64,000 nt of DNA, taken from positions 1,922,001 to 1,986,000 of the forward strand of contig OY101123.1 of NCBI GenBank assembly GCA_956465555.1, given 5' to 3'. This document shows, piece after piece, positions 10,794-21,194 of the stretch (position 1 is its first letter; every line of letters starts with the position of its first letter). Source of the stretch: Nitzschia sp. pyKryTriq1. Its lineage: Eukaryota; Bacillariophyta; Bacillariophyceae; Bacillariales; Bacillariaceae. The notes under the pieces were generated by a model. The model had not been told where the DNA came from. It ran no database searches and worked only from the letters and a program-made list of their open reading frames with translations. The position numbers and the translations under genes are program-made.

Positions 10794-11183
10794 ATGGGCG
10801 CTTCTGTCAGTACGTATCTATTGGGTTTCCACACGCTCCTCGAATGTGTTGCAGGCGGTATGATTTTTCAAAGTGGCACTGCACCCCCAAGCGCAGATGT
10901 CATCGAAGCTCTCAAAACAGGCGGGCGAGATAAACTTTGGAAGCGTTGGCATGCTACGGGTCTCTTATCCGCGGCATATGTTGGGTATTTGGGTCTCAGT
11001 CAACCAGAGACTTTTAAGACGCCAGCAGTTCAGACATGCACAATCTTTCACTCGCTGGCAACCGTAGCCGCCGTGTTGGCCTACAAGGAATATGTCATTG
11101 ACTTCAACCAGGCAGTTTCGCAAAATCTACATCTTTATCTTGCCCTTGGATTCGGCGCTGTAGCATTTGGTCTGGTGGAATAA
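10794..11183 (+). CDS. Small four-helix membrane protein
   Basis: Start chosen at the ATG at 10794 (context AACATGG); the frame is open 27 codons upstream from a 5' region that looks non-coding. The 129-residue product has four hydrophobic stretches: YLLGFHTLLECVAGGMIF (about 7-24), LLSAAYVGYLGLS (54-66), a FHSLATVAAVLAYKEYV segment (84-100) and LHLYLALGFGAVAFGLVE at the extreme C-terminus. This compact all-helical layout resembles small eukaryotic four-span proteins, but I cannot name the family. The stop lies 78 bp from the convergent pirin gene. Confidence 0.65.
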   Translation: MGASVSTYLLGFHTLLECVAGGMIFQSGTAPPSADVIEALKTGGRDKLWKRWHATGLLSAAYVGYLGLSQPETFKTPAVQTCTIFHSLATVAAVLAYKEYVIDFNQAVSQNLHLYLALGFGAVAFGLVE

Positions 11184-11261
11184 ACACTCGATTACAATAA
11201 TGATTTCATTAAAATACAAAATACTGTGTGGATAGTATAGTAAAATCGTGGGATACCGACC

Positions 11262-12268
11262 CTACAGCTCTTTCTCTTCTTCTTGAATGGGTCGTGCGGC
11301 AGCTCGTTTGTAGTCCCATGGAACTCGTTTGGGTGGAAAATTGCCCATTCGCAATTCCATGAACGTATCGTGAATTTGTTCGTCAGTATTCATGACAATG
11401 GGACCACGCCAAGCGATGGGTGCCTTCAACTTTTTGCCTGCAAACAGCATGACACTCGCCTTGTTATCCGCAGAAGATATAAGTTCTACACCTCTTCGTT
11501 CCGAAGATGTCGCATCCATCAAAATAATACTCCCTGCTTGTACATCCGTGGCTTCTTGATCGTTAACTGAGGCCAAAGACCCCTCGTAGACGTACAGCAT
11601 AGCTGTGTCCAATCCAGACTGTACATCAAAGGATACAGAACCATTGGGTTCCAGTTCCAGGTCCACCATTTGAACTGGTTGAACTGTTTGAAAAGGACCG
11701 TGAATCATAGTGTCACCGTTTCGAAACTCGCCTGCCAACACACGAGCCTGGACAGTATCGCTAATTGGTACGAGTGGCAAATCCTTGGACGGAACAGTAC
11801 CATACCGAGGGTCGTCCATTTTACGAGCGGCAGGAACATTGACCCATATTTGAAAACCTTGAACGAATACACCCTTTTCGCTGGCCCCTCCTTCCGCGTG
11901 TTCAACACCACTTCCCACCGACATCCATTGCATTCCAGGGGTTTCAAAAGTCTCGCGATTTCCCAAAGAATCTCCATGTCGGCCAGTCCCACTCTTGAGA
12001 TAGCTAGCAATATCAAAACCGCGATGGGGATGCCAACCAACCGGAAAGTCATCTTCATCCTTGACTGGCCCCGTGGTTTCCTTCATGTCAAAATAATCAC
12101 ACATCAAAAATGGATCGGATCTGATTCCACGGAGGGAATCCCGGAGGGAAAGGCTTGTTTGACCGTGCGGTGATCGCCAAATGGGTGCGTTAGGCCCTGT
12201 TTGGCAATTTTGCGAATGGCCATGAACATGGTGGTGGTCGTAGTAGCAGTGTTGAGTGTTGCTTTCAT
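11262..12268 (-). CDS. Pirin-family protein, reading frame interrupted by a 5-bp duplication
   Basis: Pirins are bicupin iron proteins. The metal ligands are visible as HPHRG (two His) and GVEHAEG (His and Glu), followed by a GFQIWVNVP segment and a second cupin. The long frame runs from about 12107 to 11262 and its first in-frame ATG (12104) gives a protein lacking the N-terminal strands. The missing start, with a pirin-like IRKIAKQ segment, lies in another frame just upstream (ATG at 12268 or 12229). The two frames meet at an exact GGATC-GGATC doubling at 12112-12121. One copy fewer would give the expected SDPFLMCDYF junction. This is either a true frameshift allele or a sequencing/assembly error; with it, the product is truncated at one end or the other. 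Convergent with the four-helix gene. Confidence 0.75.
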
Positions 12269-12692
12269 CGCATACATCAATATTAGGCCAGAAATGATTT
12301 TATGAAGCAAACAGAACGACAATGAACGAAGAATCCAAATCTGGCGGGAACACTCTCGAAGCGACGGAGAACGACACCTAAAAAAGCTGCTTTAATGTGT
12401 CCGTTTGTCCGTTGGTGTCCGGAGAGTGTCAATAAGTTCTCGCCCGAGGGCCGCACAGTCAGAGAAAAATAAATTCTCGAGTCATGGATGATTGACTCGA
12501 CTTAATCCACGTTGAAGTCCGATCATTGGGTTCGGTTGACGTGGTGGTACTCGCACACGCAGATGTCACATTCGCACAGACAGCTGCGCGGTAATATTCG
12601 TCTTGAACTCTTTCGCCCCAACAAAAGATACGCATTTTTCAACTTTCTTCTCTTTGTTTGTCGATCAAAAAAAACTCAAATACATATCCACC
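12269..12692. other. Divergent intergenic region upstream of the light-harvesting gene
   Basis: No gene is seen. The region lies between the pirin start and the light-harvesting start and should hold both promoters. Short A-rich sequence (12665-12680) and the CACC context (12689-12692) directly precede the light-harvesting ATG. Confidence 0.45.
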
Positions 12693-13431
12693 ATGAAGGT
12701 TATCGCTGCTCTTGCTCTTGCCGGCTCCGCCGCTGCCTTTGCCCCTGCTCAACAGAGCCGATCTTCTTCGGCCCTTGCCGCGAAGCCGTTTGCTGATGCC
12801 CTTGGTGTCCAAGCTCCCGTAAGTTCTTGAGAAGTGGTATTCTTCCTATACCATGTTCGGACGTGAATTGAGGATGTCGCTCCTTTTCTAGTGGCTTTGG
12901 AATTATACTTACGTTGCCGCATTTTGCATGATTTCACTATAGCTTGGCTTGTGGGACCCCCTTGGAATTATTGCCGATGGAGATCAAGCAAAGTTTGACT
13001 TGTTCCGAGAATGTGAAATCACACACGGACGCGTGGCCATGTTGGCCGTCACTGGATATTTGACCACCGCCGCCGGAATCCGATTCCCCGGTGCGGAAGA
13101 CATCCCCGATGGTCTTGCTGCCTTCCCTGCCCTTTTGGCCACGGACAATGGAAAGAATGTGCTAATTCAAATGGGTCTCTTCTTCACCGTTGCCACTATT
13201 GTCAACCGTGATGCTCACTGGCTGGATAACAAGGCCGAATTCGTCGGTGACTACCGCAATGGAGCCCTTGACTTTGGATGGGACAAGCTCGATGAAAAGA
13301 CCAAGCTCAAAAAGCGAAGTATTGAGTTGAACCAAGGGCGTGCTGCCATGATGGGAATCTTTAGTCTAATCGTTCACGAGAACTTGGGCGTTTCTATCTT
13401 GCCAGGTGGCTACCTTCCCGGACATCCTTAG
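12693..13431 (+). CDS. Fucoxanthin-chlorophyll a/c light-harvesting protein (Lhcf-type)
   Basis: Two exons, 12693-12818 and 12943-13431, with a 124-bp GT-AG intron in phase 0; 204 residues. The presequence is bipartite: signal peptide MKVIAALALAGSAAAF with an AAAFAP cleavage site (the diatom ASAFAP motif), then a short transit peptide. The mature protein begins LGLWDPLGI. Helix 1 carries the chlorophyll-binding ECEITHGRVAMLAVTGYL motif, and helix 3 the matching ELNQGRAAMMGIFSLIVHE motif. A central hydrophobic helix (about 115-130) lies between them. It is a thylakoid antenna protein binding chlorophylls a/c and fucoxanthin. Size and motifs fit the Lhcf group better than Lhcr or Lhcx, but the exact member is not assigned. 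Confidence 0.93.
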
Positions 13432-14334
13432 ATGACTACTAGTTCTATCACTGTTTCCTTTTTGACGTTTGTGCTTTTGTAGAAATTCTTCAATACACGC
13501 ACCTCGTAACGAATAGCTCTGTAGACTATTCTAGGCGTACTGGATTCCATGCATGTACAAGTAAAGATTGCACAGGCTGACGGATGCCAGGGAGCGTGCG
13601 GCTTTGATAGGCACCGGCTTACAACTGTGAACTGTGTTATGAAGGTTTTAATCGAAGGCTATTGGGCGATTGCGATGCTTGGTACAGTACTTGTTGTAAG
13701 AGGAGGCGACGCTCCCCGCCTTTTTGTTTCAACCCATCCTCGTATCGCTCTACTACCTAGTACTAGGACTCCTACATACGATTACACATAAGATCAATAC
13801 CGGCAGCGGAAAAAGGAAGAAAAGGAGAAGAGATGAAATTCATTGGGTTTTGGCTTGTTGGGACTAGTCAACTACTACTACTACTACTATAGGGACTCTC
13901 TACTTTTTAGAGAACTGTTGACTCGACTCTAGCTAATGTACCGGTATGTAGACACTCGGGAAAAGATCGAAATCCTCGACCACTGTGTCTAAAACGATCA
14001 CTTTTTGTCCGTTCACGTCCGTATTATGAGCGGGTGTCCGAGGACTGACGACGACGACGACTCGACGACTCGAGACTCAATCATTCATTCACACGAAACG
14101 TCATCGTTCGTCGGTGCGATTTCGCGGTGATGACACCCAAAAATCTTTTTTTGAGAACGCCAAGATCATCGATCACGCGGCCGGCGATGATGAAGAGGAT
14201 ATGCGATGCCTCTACGGATTCGCATCCTTTCGTCGTCATCGTCGCGCCTTGGTTGGCACCTCCTCGCAACATATAGCTATTGAAGTATCTATCGACAAAC
14301 AACAATCGCACACTGCTAAGTGTGCAATCAAATC
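13432..14334. other. Intergenic region
   Basis: Nine hundred bases without a recognised gene: the 3' flank of the light-harvesting gene and the upstream region of the FMN enzyme. It contains one CTA repeat (13872-13890) and a GACGAC run (14046-14070). Short frames here show no family resemblance. Confidence 0.5.
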
Positions 14335-16623
14335 ATGATAGTCGTTGCAGCTGCTACTAGTAGGTCACGGCCGTTCCTTCGAGGTGTGGCTCGACTTGGG
14401 CCTGGGGGGTATCGGCAAGTTATTATTCCGACCAAGATCAATTGTCATCCTGCCATCGGTACTATTACTACTAGTAGTAGCACCACCAGATATCTGGCCA
14501 CCAAACCATCAAAAGACGGTGCTGGAAATCCTGGAGGAGGAGCAGGAGACGACGATCACTGGAGTGAAGATAAAGTAAGCGGATACTTCGGACACAACTT
14601 TCCGGATTTCATCGAGCATTGGAATCGAGACAACTTTCGACGCGTGGGCTACGTTTTGGGAGGCTCTACAGGTGTCCTGGCGGCCACACTGGCAACTTCG
14701 CCTTCGCTTTCCACCCTACTAGTAGCACCCACTGTCATTCTGGGAGCGTTGACCACGGCCTATTGGAGGATTGGACTCAATGACATGAAGCAGACCAGTC
14801 ATGCGATTCGACGGAATTACCCTGTGCTGGGAAATATGAGATATATCTTTGAAACGGTACGTAACGTATTGCGGTTTTCTTTGTATTGGGAATTGCTATT
14901 TTTTCATCTTGGCTCATATTGTAGCATGATGTTGTGTGGACTGATTTGCTACTACTACGTTGTATAGATCCGACCAGAAATCCGCCAGTATCTCGTCGAA
15001 GACGATTTGGAGGGGAGGCCGTTTGATCGGATGCGACGATCTCTGGTCTATCAGAGAGCCAAGAATGTGGATGATACAGTGGCGTTTGGAACTCGCAGGG
15101 ATGTCTACGCCGCTCATTACGAATGGGCATGCCATTCCATGTTTCCCAAACCACCGGTCCCGCCCGAAGACTGGCAAACGGAACTGTCGGAGCATCCTCG
15201 ACGAAGGACGTGGATTGGAACTGCCGAGTTTGGAACTACCAAACCATATTCGGCAAGTATCTTGAATATTTCCGCCATGTCGTATGGAGCAATTAGTGAC
15301 AATGCGATTTTATCGTTGAGTGGCGGGGCCAAGATGGGGCATTTCTATCATGTACGTAAGAACGCACTAAATGGTGGTGCACCAGGAATGTGAAAAGAGG
15401 ATAGCAACTTGCTGGCTTGTCGGCTCACTCAACACTCAAACTTCTTTCTTTTATTAGAATACTGGAGAAGGTGGAGTTTCGAATTCGCACAAAAAAGGTG
15501 GCGGAGATTTAGTGTGGAATATTGGAACAGGCTATTTTGGATGTGGCACGACGGCTTCGGATGGGAGTGGTCGAAGAATGTTCGACCCTACGTTGTTTCA
15601 AGAAACGATTCAAGAAAACGCCCCCCAAATCAAAATGATTGAAGTCAAACTTTCCCAAGGTGCCAAGCCTGGGCATGGAGGCATTCTACCACGAGCCAAG
15701 ATCACGCCCGAGATTGCCGAAGCGCGCAAACTAGAATATCCGGCCACGTCCGATTGCCACAGTCCCCCGAGTCATTCGGCGTTTTCGAACCCTCGTGAGT
15801 TGATTGAATTTATCATGCAGTTGAGAGAACTAAGTGGTGGCCTTCCAGTGGGTATCAAGCTGTGTGTTGGAGATCCTAGAGATGTCGCCAAGCTAGTCCG
15901 AACAATGGTAGAGATGGGCAATGGACCCGACTTTATCACGGTGGACGGTGCGGAGGGAGGAACGGGCGCAGCACCACCGGAATATTCAAACTCGGTTGGA
16001 TTGCCCTTGGAAGAAGGATTGGTTGTGGTCCGAAACCTACTGACAGGCGCAGGAATGAGATCAAAAGTGAGAATCAACGCTTCGGGAAAAGTTTGCAGTG
16101 GATTCTCATTGACTCGGACATTGGCCCTAGGCGCTGACATTACGTGTGCCGCAAGAGCCTTCATGCTGAGCCTCGGTTGCATTCAAGCCTTGAAATGCAA
16201 TACCAACAAATGCCCAACCGGAATTGCAACGCAAAATAAGGAATTGCAATATGGGCTGGATCCCCGAGATAAAACCAACCGTGTCTACAATTTCCACAAG
16301 AGAACAGTCCAAGCAGCAGCCGAAATCGTCGGGACGATTGGACACGACCGTTTCTCAGAGCTGCAAGGTGAGTGCAAAATCAGATATTTTCTGGGTGTTC
16401 ACTTGATAACGTGGTCTAAAGTATATTCCTGTTCCAATAAAATGCAGCCGATGTTATCATGCGACGGGTGAGCGACAGAGAAGTAAAAACACTAGCTGAC
16501 CATCTACCGAACGTCGACCCGGAATGCCTCCTTCTTGGGAATGGTCCCAAGAATCTACAGGAACTATGGGACGATACCGCGAAGAGTGCAGGGCCACAAG
16601 GCCGCTTGCATTGGATTTATTGA
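14335..16623 (+). CDS. FMN-binding glutamate-synthase-like protein (YerD type), probably mitochondrial
   Basis: Four exons: 14335-14856, 14968-15351, 15458-16367 and about 16448-16623; 663 residues. The donors are GTACGT, GTACGT and GTGAGT, and the frame is preserved at each junction. The N-terminus is Arg/Ser-rich without acids, like a mitochondrial presequence. A hydrophobic hairpin (about 100-142) may anchor it. The catalytic domain has the FMN/Fe-S signatures of the glutamate synthase central domain: SAMSYGAIS, FYHNTGEGGVS, GTGYFG, KLSQGAKPGHGGILP, GIKLCVGDP, VDGAEGGTGAAP and a Cys-rich CNTNKCPTGIATQ. No glutaminase domain is present, so it belongs to the stand-alone FMN family (bacterial YerD-like), whose substrate is uncertain. 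The bacterial-like domain with eukaryotic introns suggests an old transfer. Confidence 0.85.
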
Positions 16624-17056
16624 GAAGACAGACGAGAGCGTGACTTGTAAAGACGAAATGAATATCGTCCCTATTTGATATACATAGACGCTCTCTGCTG
16701 TATGAAAATCTAGTAGTAGTACCACACATGATTTTCACTGTTGGTCGACGATCTTTTGCATCAACCACAATGTATTAATGACGCGATGCGACGCGGTTAT
16801 GTTGCCTAGTTTTCTTTGTAGAATTATTGTTAGTCGAGGAGTGCGAGTCGTCAGTCACTCCACGATTGAAGTTTTCCTTCACTTACTGTTCAAACTCTGA
16901 AATATTGTATTGCTATGTTTTTCGCATACTTGTCGTTCTTTTTGCGCGCGAAACGAAAGATCCTGATGAGAATAAGATGCGATGTTTCGCCATATCATGC
17001 TGCAGCTAGCATCATCAACGATCAGGTTGAATGTTCTCTCGGCATCATCATCATGC
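16624..17056. other. Intergenic region
   Basis: The 3' flank of the FMN enzyme and the promoter region of the aldo-keto reductase. The aldo-keto reductase frame is open back to an ATG at 16982, but those 25 extra residues precede a good signal peptide. Nothing else is recognised. Confidence 0.4.
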
Positions 17057-18298
17057 ATGCTGCCACATTTCACGTTCAACATATTTATCATCATCATCTT
17101 TGCTAACTTGCTCAGTAACGGAGGAGCCTTTGTTTTGTGCGATCGGAGTTGTTATTGTTGTCATATGTATTTTGGGTCGTACTATCGTCATCTTCATCGG
17201 ATCCTTTCCACTGCTGCTTTTTGGACAACCTCTCTAAGTGTCGCTAATACCGGACGAAGCAATACTAATAATATCACCGCCACCTTTGCCACCACCACTT
17301 CTGCTGCCAGTTGTCAAGCAATTCAATCGCTCATGAGTGAAAAATATCCTATTGGATTGGGAACGTATTGTATCCCACCCGATCAAATCGAGGCGGCAAT
17401 TCATTCCGCGCTCGAGGCAGGATATCGTCGGATCGATTGTGCTCCCGTCTACTTTAATGAAGACAAGATTGGTGATGCCTTGGCCAAGGAAATCCAAAGT
17501 GGTGGTGATATCATTTCGTCACGAGAAGAATTATTTATCGTATCCAAGCTTGCCAGTCCCTTTCATAAACGCCAACACGTCAAGATAGGACTGCAAAAGA
17601 CCTTGAACGATTTGAGACTCGATTATTTGGATTTGTTTTTGATTCATTGGCCGCAAGCCTTTTATTATGTCGACATACTAGATCCTAATATGATGACCCA
17701 GCGAGGTTATGAGAATGAAGATATCGACGAGTCGGATGGGGGCAAGTTGATTGATCCTACCGTTTCTATTCATGAGACTTGGGAGGCCATGGAACAGCTG
17801 GTCGACGAAGGCTTGGTGAAGAATATTGGCGTTTCCAACTTTCCAGTCTCCTTGCTACACGAGCTTATGACACGCTGTCGTATCCCGCCCGCTGTCAACC
17901 AAGTCGAGGCACACCCATACCTGCAACAAACCCGGCTACTGCAATACTGTCAAGCCCGTGGAGTACATTTTCAAGCGTATGCGCCATTGGGTTCCCCTGG
18001 ATACAAGCAAGACGACGAACCACGGATTCTGGACGATGAAACTCTGAAGCGTATTGCCAAGGCACATGATGTGAGTGTGGCGAATGTGTGCATTGCTTGG
18101 GCCGTACAACGGGGAACGTCGGTAGTGGCCAAGAGTGCCAATGCCGAACGACAGGCGGAAAACATTTTGACATTCAGCCAAAAGCCCATTACGTTGACCG
18201 ATGCGGAAATGTTGGAAATTGCCACGCTAGAGCGAGGATATCGGTTCTTTCGGCCAGAAGATTGGTGGGGAAGCATGTCAATGGCGGTGTTTGACTAA
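17057..18298 (+). CDS. Aldo-keto reductase with N-terminal signal sequence
   Basis: About 413 residues from the ATG at 17057 (an upstream in-frame ATG exists at 16982). The first 27 residues form a hydrophobic signal (FNIFIIIIFANLLSNGGAFVL) ending in a GGAFVL site that could act as a diatom plastid presequence; plastid import is inference. The (alpha/beta)8 barrel shows all four catalytic residues: Asp and Tyr in YRRIDCAPVYFNE, Lys in FIVSKL and His in LIHWP. The C-terminal NADPH loop is present (TSVVAKSANAERQAEN). The likely reaction is NADPH-dependent reduction of aldehydes or ketones. The stop codon falls inside the first copy of a 37-bp tandem repeat. Confidence 0.88.
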   Translation: MLPHFTFNIFIIIIFANLLSNGGAFVLCDRSCYCCHMYFGSYYRHLHRILSTAAFWTTSLSVANTGRSNTNNITATFATTTSAASCQAIQSLMSEKYPIGLGTYCIPPDQIEAAIHSALEAGYRRIDCAPVYFNEDKIGDALAKEIQSGGDIISSREELFIVSKLASPFHKRQHVKIGLQKTLNDLRLDYLDLFLIHWPQAFYYVDILDPNMMTQRGYENEDIDESDGGKLIDPTVSIHETWEAMEQLVDEGLVKNIGVSNFPVSLLHELMTRCRIPPAVNQVEAHPYLQQTRLLQYCQARGVHFQAYAPLGSPGYKQDDEPRILDDETLKRIAKAHDVSVANVCIAWAVQRGTSVVAKSANAERQAENILTFSQKPITLTDAEMLEIATLERGYRFFRPEDWWGSMSMAVFD

Positions 18299-18355
18299 CA
18301 ATACATTACAAAGTAGATTGGCGGTGTATGACTAACAATAGGTTACAAAGTAGTA
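18282..18355. repeat. 37-bp tandem duplication across the aldo-keto reductase stop codon
   Basis: Two copies, 18282-18318 and 18319-18355, each starting TGGCGGTGT and containing TGACTAACAATA and TTACAAAGTAG, with four to five differences. The first copy encodes the last residues and the TAA stop; the second is untranslated. Confidence 0.9.
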
Positions 18356-18383
18356 GCTGGTATAGTAGAATTGGCGATTTTTT

Positions 18384-18611
18384 TCAATAAAAAAAGTCGA
18401 CCAGAGACGGGGCTTTTTTGTTTTTGTTTCCGCCTGTCAAGAGCTTTTGAAAGGCAGAGATGACGGACCGACCAAAGGCCACATGTACCTCATCCTTTGG
18501 AAGGGGAATGATACTGTCATCGAGGGGGCGGCCTCGGATGGAATTCGCCGCTTCGATGCCCGTGACAAACGCCTTTTCTTGGGACCACGAGCCATGCCGC
18601 GTTCGGACCAA
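18384..18611 (-). pseudogene. C-terminal remnant of an FAD amine-oxidase-like protein
   Basis: Seventy-odd codons reading VRTRHGSWSQEKAFVTGIEAANSIRG near their start. This resembles the last FAD-binding segment of flavin-dependent amine oxidases and desaturases, where a GDW-x-x-T stretch is followed by an (E)xAxxSGxxAAN helix. A basic tail follows. The similarity ends exactly where the left 77-bp repeat begins (18614), and no upstream portion of such an enzyme is found within the window. Most likely a host gene cut off by the retroelement insertion or an associated rearrangement. Family assignment rests on one motif only. Confidence 0.4.
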
Positions 18612-18613
18612 AT

Positions 18614-18690
18614 CTTAGCGGCTCTAGTGCCGTACTGGCTAGACTATCTAGGTAATCGTCGTCCATTGTCGATGGCGGATTGTTGTGTTG
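18614..18690. repeat. 77-bp direct repeat, left copy
   Basis: Identical over 77 bp to 21017-21093, starting CTTAGCGGCTCTAG and ending GGATTGTTGTGTTG. Same orientation, 2.4 kb apart, flanking the retroelement relic. Too short for typical LTRs; it may be a remnant of them or a duplication made at insertion. Confidence 0.9.
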
Positions 18691-21016
18691 GGTTGGGCAC
18701 AGATACTGCTCGACGGTCCATCCATCTCTGATGGCTGGCTGCCAAGATCCAAGTGACCCTGTCAAATGTCCTTATGACTACTTGGATTCAGTATGGCGGG
18801 CAGTCGCCTATCCGTACACGTTACGTCCCCTCTACTTCTTTTGGCTCGACAACGCTGAACCGAAAAGATGAAGCTGGGTCGCGTATGATTCCTTGCACTC
18901 AAGCGCAGGCCTTTTCCTTCACTGAACGTTGATTTCCGTGGGCAAAGTTTCCGGTGGCTCTAGTTTCAACGCGGAAGTCACCAGTGGAGGTCCGTCCTAG
19001 GTGACAATACGGAGTCGCTGGGAGGCGGCCGTATTCGCTAGAGTACCTTCTCTCGCTTTCAAATCGCGATTCTCGGGGGCCAGTCTGTTCTTGCTCACAA
19101 AGTCGGATCCATTCAATCCCTGCGGGCTCTGGGATTCGTTGCACTTTGTATTCATGGGTGTCCCCGATTCTTTGTAGTACTTTGTAGGGTCCTCGTGTCC
19201 GGAAGGTTAGTTTTGCTGGTTTTCCGTCTTTGCTTTGGACTTGTTTCCTGATTGTGACGATGTCGCCGACGTCGAAGGTTGTTGTTTTCCTTCCTTTGTT
19301 TGCTAGTTCTCGGTGTCGTTCTCTTCTTTCTTCGTTTAGTACTTTGTACAGTTCCAATTGTTGTTTCCAAAGGGGGAACATTAATTCCACGTGTTGTATT
19401 GCGTCTTCTCCTTGAGTTGGGATTCGTGTTAATTCGAGGTCTTCTCCTATTTCCAAGGGGAAGGGGAAGTTTCTTGCTTTGGCGACGAATGATCTTTGAA
19501 TGTCTGTTCCGTCTACGGGTGACGCGTTCCACCCGTATACTGCGAAGAGTGTGTTCATCTGCCATTGTTCCATGGTGCCTAGGTCTGCTGCTCCGATCTT
19601 CTGTACTTTGTTGAGGTATCGGTGGAATCTTTCTGCTGAGACGGCGTTGTGGTCTTCGTCGTTGTTCCATGTGATGGTGTGGTGGTAGTCGCTGAAATCG
19701 TGGTTTGGTGGGTCTAGGATTGTCTCCATCGTTCCTGGTTCTGTTTCTTGTTGGACTGGTAGGAGTGGTGTGACTTGGTTCGGTGTCCAGATACAGTATA
19801 CTTGTTCTGATTTGCAATGTCCTTCGACGTGTTCGTTGTTTATGGCTCCGGTGGTGGTGGTCCAAGTCGGTTGTTCGCGTTGGAGTTCCTGGGCTAACCG
19901 TGTTGCATCTCTGTATGCTTCGTGGGAGTCTTGTTTGGTCCATACTATTATGGCGGCTCTTAGGTGTTTGTCCTTGGCGGTGAGGAGTGTTCGAACACGG
20001 AGTAATATTTCATTTTCTTTTCTTTCGGGTCCCAATGGTGCATGTGTAGACTGTTGATTCGTTGCTGGAGAGATTCGAGTCCTTCGAGCGGGCCGACGAA
20101 CGATAAATGGATGATTTGTGCTGCGGCGTGGAATAAGACGGAGTGTTGGAAATGTTCTAACCAATTTTGGTGTGTTTCCGGGTTTACTGCGAATTTCCCC
20201 ATTTGTTGTGGGTCGAAAGAGATTTGCATGAGGACGAACCAAGGTACGATGCGGTCTGGATGCTCGATAGTGTCACGGTCGAATTGTTGGTCGAGTTGAC
20301 CTGCGTTTCGTGGAGCGTTGAGGTAGATGGTACGAGTCTGTGCTTGTGGGAAACGGGTGGGGTCGACTCCGGTGTTACCGGTGTCGGCGTTACGAGGGGT
20401 CGCGGTCATTTGTAATTGTACGAATTTGGTTTGCGTTCGGACGGCTGCGGTGAGAATGTTTGCTTGGGTGTATGCTGGGGCTATGGCATTCAATTGGGCG
20501 TCGAGCAAGGTTAAATCTTCGAATTCGAACACGTTGCTGTTATAGTTGTATACATCGATCGCGGCGGCTTGCGATTCGGTGTCGATGGCGGGGCAGTGCG
20601 TTAGGAAGCTGTTAGTTAGGAGTCCGTATTTGTCTTGCCAGTTTCCGCTGGCGTTTAGTGTGTTTTTGACGAACGAATCTACTAGTTGGTTTTTGATGCG
20701 TTTTTCTTCGGATTTTGGGCAGAGGCGAGGGACTTTTACGGTGAGCTTGTTCCAGGTTGCTGTTTCGAAGACCGGCATCTCGCTCCACCAGTAATACGAG
20801 CGATCATTCTGTTTTGGAGTGTCATGGCGATAATTACTACGGGTACGATACGGCGGCGACGAGGACGAATGGGGGTCGGAAGCGAGGAAAACGCTTCCGC
20901 TTCCTTCCATACTTGACCTGGCCGAATTGGATTCTGGGTTCGAATCCTCGGCGGCGATACCACTTATCTGACTGCGAATCAGAAGATTCTGGGTTCGAAT
21001 CCCAGGCGGGATACCA
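18691..21016 (-). mobile_element. Relic LTR retroelement (Ty3/gypsy-like pol end)
   Basis: Coding remains on the minus strand span about 18900-20830. The part at about 19600-19100 looks like the end of an integrase core (a YGWNASPVDGT segment) followed by the C-terminal SH3-like domain (FDVGDIVTI and RGPYKVL...EYKV), as in Ty3/gypsy-type pol. The part at about 20000-20800 is a candidate gag-like region, not firmly identified. Reverse transcriptase and protease were not recognised. The element is broken, with large parts missing and at least a few breaks. Identical flanking 77-bp repeats suggest the last rearrangement was fairly recent. Family assignment beyond LTR class is tentative. Confidence 0.6.
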
Positions 21017-21020
21017 CTTA
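20930..21020 (+). other. Two partial tRNA-like copies
   Basis: Two nearby segments, 20930-20965 and 20985-21020, share GATTCTGGGTTCGAATCC, a good T-arm, and end in GATACCACTTA. Before the second, TCTGA-CTGCGAA-TCAGA (20967-20983) forms an anticodon arm with a GCG (Arg) anticodon. The second copy's 3' acceptor strand (GCGGGAT) has no matching 5' strand or D-arm in place, so neither copy is a complete tRNA. They sit beside the right 77-bp repeat and may derive from a tRNA captured by the retroelement. Confidence 0.5.
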
Positions 21021-21093
21021 GCGGCTCTAGTGCCGTACTGGCTAGACTATCTAGGTAATCGTCGTCCATTGTCGATGGCGGATTGTTGTGTTG
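21017..21093. repeat. 77-bp direct repeat, right copy
   Basis: Exact copy of 18614-18690. Just beyond it, AGTACATTTTCTACGT occurs twice (near 21111 and 21159). Confidence 0.9.
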
Positions 21094-21194
21094 AACCCAC
21101 GCGCATGTCAGTACATTTTCTACGTGTTCCTTATTGTTTGCATTGTACGTAGAACCTAGTACATTTTCTACGTAGTTTCCGTTCATTATAGGGC

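Noticed and set aside
12104-12322. Separate small gene upstream of the pirin
   Set aside because: Its sequence continues the pirin N-terminus; the break is explained by the 5-bp duplication.
20930-21020. Complete tRNA gene
   Set aside because: D-arm and 5' acceptor strand do not form; only partial arms are present.
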